Shown here in pieces: positions 44,402 through 56,458 of a DNA stretch of 64,000 bases (position 1 is its first letter; each line of letters begins with the position of its first letter). The notes beneath the pieces were generated by a model. The model ran no database searches. It was not told the origin of the DNA and was given only the letters and a program-made list of their open reading frames with translations. Position numbers and translations under genes: made by a program. Source of the DNA: Phoronis australis (taxonomy: Eukaryota; Phoronida; Phoronidae); assembly GCA_002633005.1 (NCBI GenBank), contig NMRA01000282.1, positions 458,101 to 522,100 of the forward strand. The letters are read 5' to 3'.

Positions 44402-45265
44402 TTTAGTTGTCTGATGGAGGCATCTTACTGTTTTGCCACGTGCAATGATGCTGAAGATCGGGCGATTGGTTTCAAGCGGTTTCCTGGTGGGTTGATCTAG
44501 CTCAACTCAGGTACTTGGGCGTGTCTGGCGGGGATAACCCACCACTAGATTTGTCTGGCAGTATTTATTCTTGATACCTGGGCTTACGGCAAATATTTTG
44601 CAACTGGTTTCATGCGGTTACCTCTTGGGTTGATCTAGCTCAATTCATGTATTTGGACGTGTCTGGCGGGGCTAACCCACCACTAGATTTGTCTGTCAGT
44701 GTTTATTGGTGATACCTTGACTTACGGTGAATATTTTGGAACTGGTTTTAGACGGTTACCTCTTGGGTTGATCTAGCTCAATTTTTAACCCTTTTTGATA
44801 ATCGTCTGACAGGGGCACCCCACCACTGAAATTGTCTGGCATCTAACTGTTGTGTCATGTTCAGTGATGCTGAACATCGTGCAGTTGGTTTCAAACGGTT
44901 ACCTGATGGGTTGATCTAGCTCAGTTTAGGTATTTGGGCGTGTCTGGCGGGGGTAACCCACCACTAGATTTGTCTGGCAGTGTTCATTCGTGATACCTGG
45001 GCTTAGGGTGAATATTTTGCGACTGGTTTTAAGCGGTTACCTCTTGGATTGATCTAGCTCAATTTTTGTAACCTGTATATGTTCGTCTCAGTGGCGGGTA
45101 CTCCCCACCACAGAAATTGTCTGGCAGTGACCAATTTTGATGACGTAGCAGGTATCGAAGGCAGTTTTAAGTTGTTACCAGAAAAGTTGATCTAGCTCAA
45201 TTTTTGAGTGTAATTCTCTTGGCTCCCCTGACCACACCCACCAGAGCGAACCTGGGATCCCGGTC
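44402..45265 (-). repeat. right terminal inverted repeat of A
   Basis: The reverse complement of the left arm, with the same 140-bp units. It misses the block of about 95 bp between GCGAACCT and GGGATCCC that B's arm has. Confidence 0.9.
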
Positions 45266-45267
45266 TA

Positions 45268-46080
45268 GACCGGGATCCCAGAGCTTTTTTGGGCATGAAA
45301 AGGTGACCAATTTTCTTTGGTGCCACAGTACTCTGTAGGTATCCTGATGCTTGGAAATGGCCGTCTGGCAGGTTCGCTCTGGTGGGTGTGGTCAGGGGAG
45401 CCAAGAGAATGACACTCGAAAATTGAGCTAGATCAACTTTTCAGATAACCACTTCAAACTGCCTTGGATACCTACTACGTAATCCACTGTATCAAAATTG
45501 GCCACTGCCAGACAATTTCAGTGGTGGGGACTACCTGCCAGACGAACATTACAGGGTACAAAAATTGAGCTTGATCAACCCAAGAGGTAACCGCTTGAAA
45601 CCAGTCGCAAAATATTCACCGTAAGCCCAGGTATCACGAATGAACACTGCCAGACAAATCTAGTGGTGGGTAACGCCCGCCAGACACGCCCAAATACCAG
45701 AATTTAGCTAGATCAATCCATCAGGTAACCGTTTGAAACCAATTGCACGATGTTCAGCATCACTGAACATGGCACAAAGGTTAGATGCTAGACAATTTCT
45801 GCGGTGGGGTGCCCTTGCCAGACGATTATCAAAAAGGGCTAGAATTTAGCTAGATCAACCCAAGAGGTAACCGCACGAAACCAGTTGCAAAATATTCACC
45901 GTAGCCCCGGGTACCACGAATAAGCACTGCAAGACAAATCTAGTGGTGGGTTAGCCCCGCCAGACATGCCCAAATACCCGAGTTGAGGTAGATCAACCCA
46001 CCCTGAGGTAACCGTTTGATAACCAATTGCACTATGTTCAGCATCACTGTAGATGGTACGACAGCGAGATGGCAGGAGTA
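45268..46080 (+). repeat. left terminal inverted repeat of B
   Basis: Five full units and a partial sixth (starts near 45418, 45560, 45699, 45841, 45977), the same family as A's arms but individually diverged. Confidence 0.9.
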
Positions 46081-47258
46081 GAAACAAAATTCATTATACG
46101 CCCATTTACACTGAATAAGCACCAAGTTGAGGAACCAAGCACTTTTTGCATAAGTTGAGAGATTTTTGTCTGCAAATTTATGTCAGGGCATGAAAAATCA
46201 GAAAAATCGCGCCTGATCAGTTGAAGCGACCTCACAACTCTACGCAACAACAACGGAATACTCCACATAAATTCTAATTCCCAGAACCTAGAAATCCGTC
46301 CCATTTTACCAGTCTAAAGTACGTCCCCCTGTTTTCGGACGAATTTTACCCAAATCCACATCTCATTGGGTGTAACTCTTACAACGAGGAATAATCGAAA
46401 TGGCGTCTTTTGCTGCCGTCTGCGTTATGTATGCACACCAACTACAGCCATTTCCGTTGCACACGTGCTTAACCACGACGAGCTATTTGACATGGGCGTT
46501 GAAAGCTGAAAACAACGGAGGTTTCGGGAGATTCTTGACAATTATCGGTGAGTAGTTTTCCAATATAATTGTTCATGAGTGTTGATTGCCAAGTAGTAGC
46601 GTGATTTCAAACAGGTGGAATACAATTAGAAAGCCCGTAAATCGACCTTCACATGTGCCCTGTGACATGCACAGTGAAGATAAAAGGAATTGTTAATCAA
46701 AATGTGCATTACTTAAGGGGAAGCCATGCGCGGTAAACACATCTAAAATGGCGCAGGTATGCTATCTTTTGTGACAAACAGTTGTTTCTCCTTCGAAAAC
46801 TGTTGTTGACCCCTCGCGACATTCCAGAGGTTCCTGCGTCGCTGTTATTTATTCAGATACTTGCGTACGCACATTAGATTCAAATACATGACGAAATGTT
46901 TGGCACGACTTCGGTTTTTGCTTATGATACCGACTGAATGTCTGTAGCATACAGTAGCTAATGCAAAATTTTCTGTTCATTGCCGGCATCCTGGTAATGG
47001 AATATTGGCCTGTAAATACAACCGAGATCAGTGCGTAGTTGTCACGAATGACTACTCCTCTTTCTGTTAATTTGAATCACGAATCAACAAATGCTTGTTT
47101 TACATAACCCATAAATAATTTGCCAATACTGTAGGGAAAGGGATGAAAACGTCATTTTCATTTTTGAGCAATGTTTTAACATTTCTGACAGCACTACGCG
47201 TAATTCCAGCTTCTTATGAATGAATATCTTTAGGACAATTAACCCCCCACCTTAAATA
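46081..47258 (+). promoter_or_regulatory. 5' non-coding region of B
   Basis: Lies between the left arm and the first coding exon. The part up to about 46450 is kept in A and in the B-empty allele, which shows it belongs to the element. No promoter motif is certain. Confidence 0.4.
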
Positions 47259-47509
47259 ATGGATTCAGACGATGCGAATGAACAAGATCCCGGACTGAAA
47301 GACTCGCCTCAAGCCTCAAGCAGTACACTCACTATAAATGACCAGCAGGTAATGAACTTTTAATTTTTACTATTTAATGAAAGCTCTGTTCGTTCTGACC
47401 GTCGTTTCGCTGGGTCTGTATCGATGTTTTCCGGTCCCTGATTTAGCTCGTCTCCATATGCCACAAATGATATTTTCTCGGGCCTATGTTTCCTAGCGCC
47501 GATCCTCTC

Positions 47510-47600
47510 CCGACCCTATATTCTTACCCAAATCCTATTTTTTCCCAGTCCAGATGTCCCTATGTTCCCCTGCCCCCATGTTCCCTCGCCCGCACCCATT
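47510..47600 (-). repeat. GGGGAACA-rich tract, copy 1
   Basis: Read on the + strand as CCCATGTTCCCTCGCCC and similar 10-13 base units. The same family occurs at 47840-47960, 61850-61985 and 63885-64000. Confidence 0.6.
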
Positions 47601-47839
47601 TTCTGTGTATCGGAAATCAATTCCTTGAGTTGATTACATGATTTATAGATCTTGCGACTGAAAAGCGCTAGGATTCTGGACAATCATAAACATTATCAAG
47701 GTGTGATTTTGTCTACAAACAAACTGGGTTGGTCTGTCATTATCAATAAATTGCTTTACTTGCTTTTCTGCAAGCAAATGCTCCCTTTAAACACAGAAAT
47801 TGAATTAACGTACACCGATATGTGGGTACAAGGCCGGGT

Positions 47840-47960
47840 AATGTAGGATCAGGGTAACGTCGGGATGGGGTAACATGGGGACGGGGGAACATTGGGCAAC
47901 GGAATATTGGTTGGGGAACAGAGGGTCGGGGATTGTAGTGACAGGAGAACAGTGGACAGA
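47840..47960 (+). repeat. GGGGAACA-rich tract, copy 2
   Basis: Units such as GGGGTAACATGGGGACGGG, with the pattern GGGGAACATTGGG repeated about eight times, in an intron of B's gene. Confidence 0.65.
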
Positions 47961-48673
47961 CCGTGTTTCGTTCTTTAGGGAAAAATGACACTGACATATG
48001 TATAAAGAAAACAAAACAACTTAAACCAAATAAACGTTTTTCATTACAGGTTCTTGAAAGCTAATGTATGCTGCTTCATCTGCCAAACATCGACTGGCGA
48101 GGACAGCAAGCTGAAAACTTTCAACGAAAACACTTGGTCAACACTGAAGAACGTCACTACTCTACGTAAAAAATTAAAATGTGACAAATACTCCCTTGTT
48201 ACGCAAAGAATAGCGGAAGCTAGTGAAACAGAATTATATCTTCGCTATCACCCATCGTGCCACAGAAAATACACTGCTGTAAAACGGCCAAGAGATGGAC
48301 CGTCAGTTGACGACACAACTCCTAGTAAAATGGCTTGTATTGTTACAAGACCATTGCAGTCCCCTCCCAAAGTCCGATGATAAGGGCATGATGAAAAATT
48401 CTTGCATATTCTGTGGGAAACGCCGAAAGAAGAAGAATGGGCAAGAGGAACCAAGGGTCAAGATTTTAACACTGTCTGGTTGTCACTCCCTCCGCCAAGC
48501 GGCCAAATCATCTAGTAATGAGCACTTAAGAAGCTTGGTTTTCAGTGATGTTGACTTAATAGCAAAGGAAGCTGAATACCACAAGTCCTGTCGAGCTCCC
48601 TTCACTAAGGAAACTTCTGGTCAGGAAAGTGGAAATATAAGGGATCTACACTACCAAGCATTTACGCAAACAC

Positions 48674-49423
48674 ACTTTCAACAGAGAAGCTCGGGAATGG
48701 CCTCCTGGAGTATCCCAAGCATTGTGCCGTCAGCAATGGCGTGATCTTGGCGGTATTAATGCCATCATTGTAGCAACTGATGGATCCTTCGATGGTGAAA
48801 CTAATCGTGCGGGATGGGGTTATCAAATACGCTGTGCTAACAACGTCATTGCGGAAGGTAGTGGCTGCCACCATGTATACACAAACAGTACGCGGATGGA
48901 GTTTGAGGCTATACAACGTGCCCTAACCAAGCTGTCACTCCTAGACCTGGAGAATCACACCATTATCTTTGCCACCAATTCCATGGCAGTGTTGATGAAA
49001 GTTCAATCTGGAAACCTCCCAGCCAACTGGGATGTCTTCCGATCACGCCACCCTCATCATGCAGTGATCTGGTCTTTCGTACCTGGCCACGCCGGTCTCT
49101 TGATTAATGAGCGTGCAGATTACCTCGCTGGCTCATGCACCACCAACCAACCCCTCTACTTATATTCGGCTGACGTTAAGCTGCTGGCCCGCAAACGCAA
49201 CCTCGAGCAGACTGCATCCCAACTGGCTGAGTTCAATGATGGCAGCCGACTGCTCGAAGCATGTATTATTTATAGCCATGCTGCGAAGAGTCACAAGAAG
49301 AGCCGTGCCCGAGTGCTGTCAAACCAAATGCTTACAGGCAACGTCAGCCCTAGAGTTCTGCGCCTTCTGCTGTCACGGGGATGGTCTGGGGTGGGGAATA
49401 ATGCACCAGCATATCCCCAATGA
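48674..49423 (+). pseudogene. LINE ORF2 C-terminus with RNase H domain
   Basis: An open frame from the insertion point to TGA. RNase H motifs in order: VATDGSFDG (first Asp), MEFEAIQRAL (Glu), FATNSMAVLM (normally TDS; the third catalytic Asp is Asn here), then VPGHAGLLINERADYLAG (His and last Asp). It cannot be a full protein because reverse transcriptase is missing. The Asn suggests loss of activity before or after insertion. Confidence 0.85.
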
Positions 49424-49450
49424 TCCTGTCCGTGACAGGTATTACAGGTA
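48674..49450 (+). mobile_element. 5'-truncated LINE inserted in B's gene
   Basis: The 777-bp insert is flanked by a perfect 12-bp target duplication TTACGCAAACAC (48662-48673 and 49451-49462). It removes nothing and adds 789 bp, a multiple of three, to the host frame. The insert ends with a short ATTACAGGT repeat, as tails of I-type LINEs often do. Its only content is the C-terminal part of ORF2 with RNase H. Confidence 0.88.
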
Positions 49451-52400
49451 TTACGCAAACACGCAATTACATTCAAATTGAGCTTCTTGAAAACCGGCGG
49501 TCAATACTTCTCTCTACTTTGCTAGATTTGTACAAAGTAGAGTACGTAAGTAATGGTGGGACAGAAGCTGATGTCTCAGCATACACAACTCAGAATCTCC
49601 TTAAGAAGATCAAGGACCAATTTGGAGACAGAATTCAAGTGAGATGGTCAAATCAACGGAAAGGCAATTTTAGTTTTAGCTCCGCTGTAACAGAAGAAAC
49701 TGCATTTGTTCAGCAGCGAGGTGAAACTGAAAAAACTACCAAAATGACAAACTGAGATGGACTGCTCTTCATCTTCGGTCTCAAATCTTGCAACTGCCTA
49801 AGTCAAAGACACCTATTCCAACAACAGTGCAGAATTTGAAATCATGTGCACCAAAGATACCGCAGCAACTTGAACTGTTCTACGAACACTTCTCGGTGGC
49901 ATTACAATATCCAACTCTCAAAGAGAATCCATTGACCGCAAAGTGACCGCAATGGCATGTGACGCCATTTACAACGTTACCCGTGGTAATGTGAGGCCGT
50001 GGAAGCACACGTCCCTGGGACTTGGTCTGTCTTCTCTGACAGGTTCAAAACTGTCTTTGCAGGTTCTAAACAGAGCAGGACATTCCATCGGCTACAAGGA
50101 AAGCAAAGGCCTTCAGAATGAGTTTGCGTATTCCATAGAGTCGTATGAACGCGAAGCACCGGATCGTATTCGACTCCTTCCTAATCCAGCCACTGCCTCT
50201 GTTTGGGATAATAATGACCCAAACGTCAAACATTGGATGGCATGTCAACACTGCACGCAACTATTGGTCATAGCTGGTGGAAGAAGAAAGGGAAGATGCT
50301 TTTGCTGCACTGTTCTTTCGAGAAGAAAGGAATCGACGACAGTTTGTGGGGGTAGAGCGTGAAGTGCGGCCATTCAGAAAATTTCTTAAGGACGTTACTT
50401 TTTCAAGTATCAACATAAACTCTGCTCAAACACGTGCCAATCTTGTCTGAGGCAGTGAAGTAAACTACAAGAACATACAGCTCAACTTGTTTGATCTCTA
50501 CTGGTTTTTGAAACTAAGGGAAGGTAACACTCCATTGCATGCTGCATGAGCAGTTACATACGGGACCCATTGCCTCTTCAAAGGATCTGTTACATGGACC
50601 AAATCACCAACCAACAACGATGTTGTTAAATAAACTATGATCCGCACAATGAATGTAGCCATAGAGACTAGGCAGTTGTCACATATGACTTGGCAGTTCC
50701 TTTAAAAGCCTACGCTACACAAAAACTTGAAAGACCATTATTTGATAAGCTGTTGATAATGCTCGGCAATTTTCATACGGAGCTGACTTTTTATGGAGCT
50801 GTGGGAACCATAGTAAATGGAAGTGGCATAGAGTTCCTACTTTCAGAGACTGGTATCTTGGCAGAAGGGTCAATGATGGGCTTCATTAAAGGAAAATTCT
50901 ACAACAGGTGCACTCGAATTCACGAGCTTCTTGCTAACGTTTTGGAGGGTAACATGTACCAAAAATTTCAGCATGACTTGGCTCCGGAGGAATGTGAATC
51001 GTTCCTTACGGTTATGACCGCAGTCCCTTCAGATCCAGAACAAATAGAGGCAAACCTTGATGACCCTGTGATCACTCAGCATCTCCAGAAGTATGAAAAT
51101 GTCTTTCACACAGTGATTAATGGTAAATATGGCAAAACTGCTCAGTTTTGAGCAACCTACATCTTTCTCATAAACCGCGCGCACAGAGAACTCCAAAGAT
51201 GCGTCAAGACCAATGACGTTAGTGGTTATATCAACATTTTGCCGACAATGCTAGATGTATTCTTTGCCCTGAACCGCCCAAACTACACCAGATGGGGAAC
51301 GTTGTTTTACCAAAAATTGAAATTTGCAGACCCACAATTGCGCGAAGTGCTGGAAAACGGAGAGTTTCCAGTGCGACGTACTAGAAACAACTTCAGTAGA
51401 TCGGCTGTTGACCTCTATTTGGAACAATCCGTCAACAGGGATGCAGCATCGAGCATGACAGGGATAGTGGCTTTCCGCAACTCAGAGAATGCAATGCGTC
51501 GATGTTCCCTCTCTATGACACTAAGGGCAATGGCTGTAACTGAACTTGGAACATTTGCAGGACTTGAAATCGGGGAGAATGCAAAGAGTCAGTGCAGTCC
51601 TTCAAGAGTCAAAAAAGATAACGAACAGATGGCATCACTCAGTGTCAAAATTGACAATTTCTGCAATCCGTTTGAGAACAATGCTCCACTGGGTCTGGTT
51701 AATATCGCAACTGGCCAAGAAGCATCCCAAGCAACGGAAGACTACCTGATCAATGCGCTGATCCGAGGCCATGATGCGAGGGAGAAATTCCAACAGGAAT
51801 GGGAAAATGACAGCAGTAGGTTTCTGCGACCAGTTAAACGTACAGCTGTCCAAAATTTTGCTGCTGAAAGCGTGAAGAATAAAGCCAAGTCATCGGCCTC
51901 CCAGAGAAACAAGACAGCCGTAGAGAGTCTAAGAGATTTGTTCATACGCATAGTCGTAGTTGTAGCAGAGAGGGCAGACTTCGATCTTCGACAACTTCTG
52001 ATATCACATCCTGTCACACCTTATCCATTAGCATTTGCTCACTGCGATGGAGCGCTCGTCAAAACGGAAAAGTCTGCTTTGCTGAAAAAAACTTGAATTG
52101 TTGCAGACAGAACCTATAACAAATGGAGATTTTCTATACTACTACGTGAAGGTTTTTGTTGGTGGACTTCTTCTACATTAAGTCATCTCACAGACGAGAA
52201 TAGATGCAACTTACGAATCAGTTGCACGATCGATATTATCAGTGGTCTGTTCGGGGAGGGCAGAGGAAGCTTACTTGTGTCTAGACAAGTACGTAGAAAA
52301 CTCCTTTTGGCGGAATGGAGAAAAGACCATATTTTGGCATAAGTTTAGTGGGAAAACCTCATTTGTTTCCCACGGTGGTGACTGCTACCAGTTCTTTCCC

Positions 52401-53614
52401 GACTATAACCAGCAAATCATGGTGACAAAACCTGCCCATCTCCAAGGTGACCACGAGGAAGCGGATACGCTGATTGCGTTCCACGTCGCAAACATTCCAA
52501 TCGGTCATGTTATGGTAAGGACTTCAGATACAGATGTTTTAGTAATCTTGCTTGGTACACTCGGACAACAGCGGCGAGAAATAAGATCCACGACTAACGT
52601 CGTCATGGACAGTGGGATGGAAAATAACAGAAGATTTATCAACATTTCCGACATAGCAAACGCTCTTGAAGAGCGCAAGTACGGACTTGGCAGAGCAATG
52701 CCTGGATATACCATGCCTTCACTGAATGTGATCTGCCTTTTATAGTATATTATCGAAATCTTGATTTTTGACAAGAATTGAATGAATTCGATTACAGTGA
52801 GGAGAATTGATTGAATTCGATTAGCTGTGATTGCGTCTGCCATGTAAATGAAGTCTAAGTAACGTATTATGGTTGCCTCCTTTAAATAAAAAAGGTTTCT
52901 ATTATGAATTAGTTTTACACGTCATTCCTTATTTTTCAGAAAAGGCAAAATTAAGCCCTTGGACATTGTTGAAAGTGATGGAAGGTTCATCAATATCTTC
53001 GCTAGTTTTGGAAATGTTCATGGCAGAATCGATGTCGGTTTAGTCGCTGAATTCGTATGTCACATGTACGCAAAAAAGTAAGCTCAAAGATGTTAACGAG
53101 GCCCGGTTCGTCAAACTTATGGACATGACTGGCAAAGTTGCTGAGGTATGTAGTGATAACCTGTAAACAATATAAATATTCGATCTGATGATGTATAACT
53201 ACAACCAAAGTCACCTGTGCTTATATTTTTTAATTTCCTTTCAGGAGAATCCACTTGCAAATGTAAAACGAATTGACTGTGCGTTGCTCCCACCTTGTCT
53301 CCGTAGCCTGCAGACTGAAGATTCGCCGAACTCAGTACGTCGCAGCGCTATGGACCCGTGCCACGACAGCATATCCCGGGGCTGGACTGACACCAACTGA
53401 TTATGGTTGACATGCAACTGCAACTCACACACTTCTGCCAGTTTGGTTTGAGGGGTCCTTTCTCCCTGACATATTGTTCAGTTCGAATGCAGAAGTCAAC
53501 AACAGTAACCTTGGGAATGAAGCAACCAGCAATAGAGATAGTTCTTCTGAAGAACTGTCAGATTCCGAAGATGATCCACGGAGTGAAGACTCCGACTCTG
53601 ATGAAGAGGATTAA

Positions 53615-54244
53615 TTACGGCACTTTGGATTTGACTAAAACATGAGCAGTGAATAAGTTGGCTCATTGGAATGAGATGAATATTGGTTATAGTGATAAGT
53701 CTCCTTTTATATTTTTGTGTTTGTTACTCATGTATGGTGTTCTTCGAAAAGGATGAAAAAACCTTTATGGCACCTGAAGTTTGGTTCATATAGTCGTCTT
53801 AAAGCTGTAACGTAGATAAAACACTCTGTTCATGTTGCGAACTTGTTATTCACAATGCTCGGGAATAACGAGTCCTGATAGTTTTTCAGTTAAGTTAGTT
53901 TGATAAGCATTTTGTTTGCCCGACACAGATATTCGGGCGATAGAACTGTTCACTTGATGTCTTCGTGGTACAGTTAAAACTCGTTCAAATTGATTAATCA
54001 TGGACATGGTATACGTTGTTCAATCATCGTGGCGACGGCCCCAAGGATTCATCAGGGTGAGGGGTATGCAATCATTTTGTGTCATCTTTTTTGGAAATCG
54101 TGACTGGTTTGCAGTTAAACTAAATAAAGCTTCTTGTTTATGTTTCACTAATTTATTTTTATTATTACTAGAGTATGTGCATTTGAATAGGGAGAGTGGG
54201 GCATCTAATAAAGGTCAACCGAGCATGGACTAAATCTCCACTTG
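53615..54244 (+). other. 3' non-coding region of B
   Basis: No coding sequence. The segment 53800-54050 is kept in A, reversed at 43260-43520. Confidence 0.5.
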
Positions 54245-55050
54245 CTACTGCCCCACAGCGTTGTTGCATGTGGAGTGTTGCTGGGCATTATGCAAATTGT
54301 TTCAAACGGTTACTTGGTGGGTTGATCTACCTCAACTCCGGTATTTGGGCGTGTCTGGCGGGGCTAACGCACCACTAGATTTGTCTGGCAGTGCTTATTC
54401 GTGATACCCGGGGCTACGGTGAATATTTTGCAACTGGTTTCGCGCGGTTACCTCTTGGATTGATCTAGCTCTATTTTAGCCCTTTTTGATAATCGTCTGG
54501 CAAGGGCACCCCACCGCAGAAATTGTCTGGCATCTAATTTTGTGCCATGTTCAGTGATGCTGAACATCGTGCAATTGGTTTCAAACGGTTACCGGATGGA
54601 TTGATCTAGCTCAATTCTGGTATTTGGGCGTGTCTGGCGGGGGTAACCCACCACTATATTTGTCTGGCACTGTTCATTCGTGATAGCTGGGCTCACGGTT
54701 AATATTTTGCGACTAGTTTCAAGCGGTTACCTCTTGGATTGATCTAGCTCAATTTTTGTACCCTGTATATATTCGTCTGGCGGGTAGTCCCCACCATTGA
54801 AATTGTCTGGCAGTGGCCAATTTTGATACAGTGGATTACGTAGTAGGTATTCAAGGGAGTTTGAAGTGGTTACCAGAAGAGTTGATATAGCTCAATTTCC
54901 GAGTGTCATTCTCTTGGCTCCCCTGACCACACCCACCAGAGCGAACCTGCCAGACGGCCATTTCCAAGCATCAGGATACCCATAGAGCACTGTGGCACCA
55001 AAGAAAATTGGTTACCTTTTCATGCCCAAAAAAGATCTGGGATCCCGGTC
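54245..55050 (-). repeat. right terminal inverted repeat of B
   Basis: The reverse complement of the left arm of B, keeping the outermost block with CAGACGGCCATTTCCAAGC that A's right arm has lost. Confidence 0.9.
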
Positions 55051-55052
55051 TA

Positions 55053-55995
55053 AGATGAGCAAAAGTGTATTGCCAATCACCTTCGCTAACTATTAAATTT
55101 TATTGTTGTGAAACATGATCGGTGCAACAACCAATTTTTCGTCATCGATGGTTCATAGAGTACAACATTTAGATGCGGTTCACTCAACGCCAAGTCAACA
55201 CCCTGCTACTCAACTGCGCCCTCACTAGGCGGTTGTTTTGGAAATTATAGTACTGAATTCCTCAACTGTCGACTCCTAGTCTCTGAAAGTGATACACATA
55301 TTGATACTTTCTGAGAACACAACAACAGAGCAGCAAGGATTTTTTCTACAACGGTTCAAACAATGGACCATGCTTCGGACATATTCAGAGTCTATCTCCT
55401 GAACTTTCTTGGTGCTGTTTACAGACACGAATTTCTCAATAACACGAGCGTATATTGTGACTTGTCCAGGGTTCAAATAGTTCAGTTCTCTGCAGGAGTC
55501 TGCCGCAGAGGATGTCTGGCAAACTTCAGTACAGCCTGTAAAACATCACAGATATTTTTACTTCTAAAATCTATTGACAAATTCACAGAAACACTAGCCC
55601 ATTTAGATTGTCACAACATTTCGGTTGGTCATGTATCCGGCTATTTTCAGCTATTGCAAGCTTACAGCGTTTTTCGAGGCACAGGCACGGGTGGTCATAG
55701 ATTAGAACTATTTTCATAGACCACGGTTGGGTTTGAAGCTGGGTGTGGATCTTTCGGTTCTTAGTATCGCACTCGGTGACACCTGAAGATGTCAGGAGAA
55801 AGGACTGACCGAAACTTCGTGACAATATCATGAAATGGCTTTTAGATATCATCTTACTACGCCACCGCCTCAAATAGGTTTGAGAAAGCTTTGTTTTTCA
55901 TTATTTTCATCATTTCAGTGAATGACAGTAACAAATACTTACACATCTACTCCACTGCTTCGTCACCGGGCTTTAAAACATCAGTGTAAAAATTT
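55053..55995. other. right flank of B, haplotype 1
   Basis: Matches 59603-60543 with a low level of substitutions, so the two are alleles. It contains the first copy of the PAN exon and the inverted CCGAAAC module, and ends at the N. Confidence 0.8.
55276..55499 (-). CDS. PAN/apple-like exon, haplotype 1 copy
   Basis: Allelic to 59825-60048 and differing by one residue (QEID for QKID). It should not be counted as a second exon. Confidence 0.6.
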
Positions 55996-55996
55996 N
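55996..55996. other. single-N contig join between haplotypes
   Basis: Sequence before the N is the flank right of B. Sequence after it restarts inside element A at the position equivalent to 41626. Confidence 0.88.
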
Positions 55997-56072
55997 GCCG
56001 TGCCCCAGATGTTGTCTCTACTTGAGAATGAGTCGTGATCACACAACCAAAATAATGAACTGTCGGAATTCT

Positions 56073-56458
56073 GGGCCCAGTCTCGAATCTTTGTACTCGA
56101 AATGGACCTCGAAATAATGTTTGGCATTTTTTAATCTACTTTTGTGCGAACTCAAGATAAGTGTCCATTACTCAATGCTCGAATACATAATGACTTACGT
56201 GGATGATTGCTTAGTTATATTTTGCAGTTGACAAAACCAACATTAAAGCTAAAAGTTTGAGTTTAAACTCGAAATTTCGAATTTTTACTCGAGTTTGTAG
56301 TACGCATATAAGCGTTTTTAAGTGCAAACTTGGACTAGAAACTCATATGCATGAACTATAATTATTCAAGCACAATCTGAGTTCGCACAAAAGGAGCAGA
56401 GAAATTGCCAAAAATAATTTCCAGTTCGTTTCGAGTACAAAGATTAGAGGCCGGGCCC
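56073..56458 (+). mobile_element. palindromic MITE, allelic copy
   Basis: Allele of the copy at 41707-42091; both ends read GGGCCC here. Confidence 0.75.

Larger units (their letters stand above)
39940..45265 (-). mobile_element. TIR transposon A (deleted derivative of B)
   Basis: Ends GACCGGGATCCCAG and CTGGGATCCCGGTC, each next to TA (39938-39939, 45266-45267). Terminal inverted repeats span 39940-40878 and 44402-45265. Compared with B it lies in reverse orientation. It keeps B's left inner region (43970-44400), a segment like 51110-51430 of B's gene (43670-43970) and B's right inner region (43330-43570), joined directly, so most of the gene is deleted. Between 40880 and 43260 it carries other nested repeats, including a palindromic MITE. 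The outer right arm lacks about 95 bp found in B. It has no intact gene of its own, so movement would need proteins supplied by another copy. Confidence 0.85.
47259..53614 (+). pseudogene. B element gene: Cys/His clusters plus XPG/FEN1-like nuclease
   Basis: Apparent exons: 47259-47348 (MDSDDANEQDPGLKDSPQAS), 48050-52744 (interrupted by the LINE), 52940-53145 and 53245-53614, with GT-AG borders. Order of motifs: CCFICQT with YHPSCHRKY, then CIFCGKRRKKK with YHKSCRAPF (two probable zinc-binding clusters); IYNVTRGNVRPWKHTSLGL; INRAHRELQRCVKTNDVSGY and ALNRPNYTRWGTLFYQKLKF; GDHEEADTLIAFHV, SDTDVLVILLG and HAFTECD, which read as the acidic motifs of an XPG-type nuclease (family form usually GCD); LLPPCLRSLQ; VWFEGSFLPDIL; an acidic Ser/Asp/Glu tail. 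At least five frameshifts or stops break it. Similar multi-domain proteins are common as repeats in invertebrate genomes. Role: presumably the element's mobility protein; inference. Confidence 0.7.
45268..55050 (+). mobile_element. TIR transposon B, long form, TA target
   Basis: A 9783-bp element with ends GACCGGGATCCC and GGGATCCCGGTC, flanked by TA at 45266-45267 and 55051-55052. Arms at 45268-46080 and 54245-55050 are built from 140-bp units. It inserted exactly at the TA that ends element A. The allele after the N at 55996 shows the unoccupied site (GGTC-TA-AGATG at 59596-59607), which supports a 2-bp TA duplication. It contains one broken multi-exon gene (47259-53614) and a LINE insertion. 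No DDE transposase is recognisable. Superfamily unresolved; the XPG-like nuclease and Cys/His clusters recall Academ, though from memory Academ target duplications are longer. Confidence 0.88.

Noticed and set aside
55363-55719. 118-codon plus-strand frames here and at 59912-60268
   Set aside because: Antisense to the PAN-like exon and the inverted repeat; conserved only because the segments are alleles.
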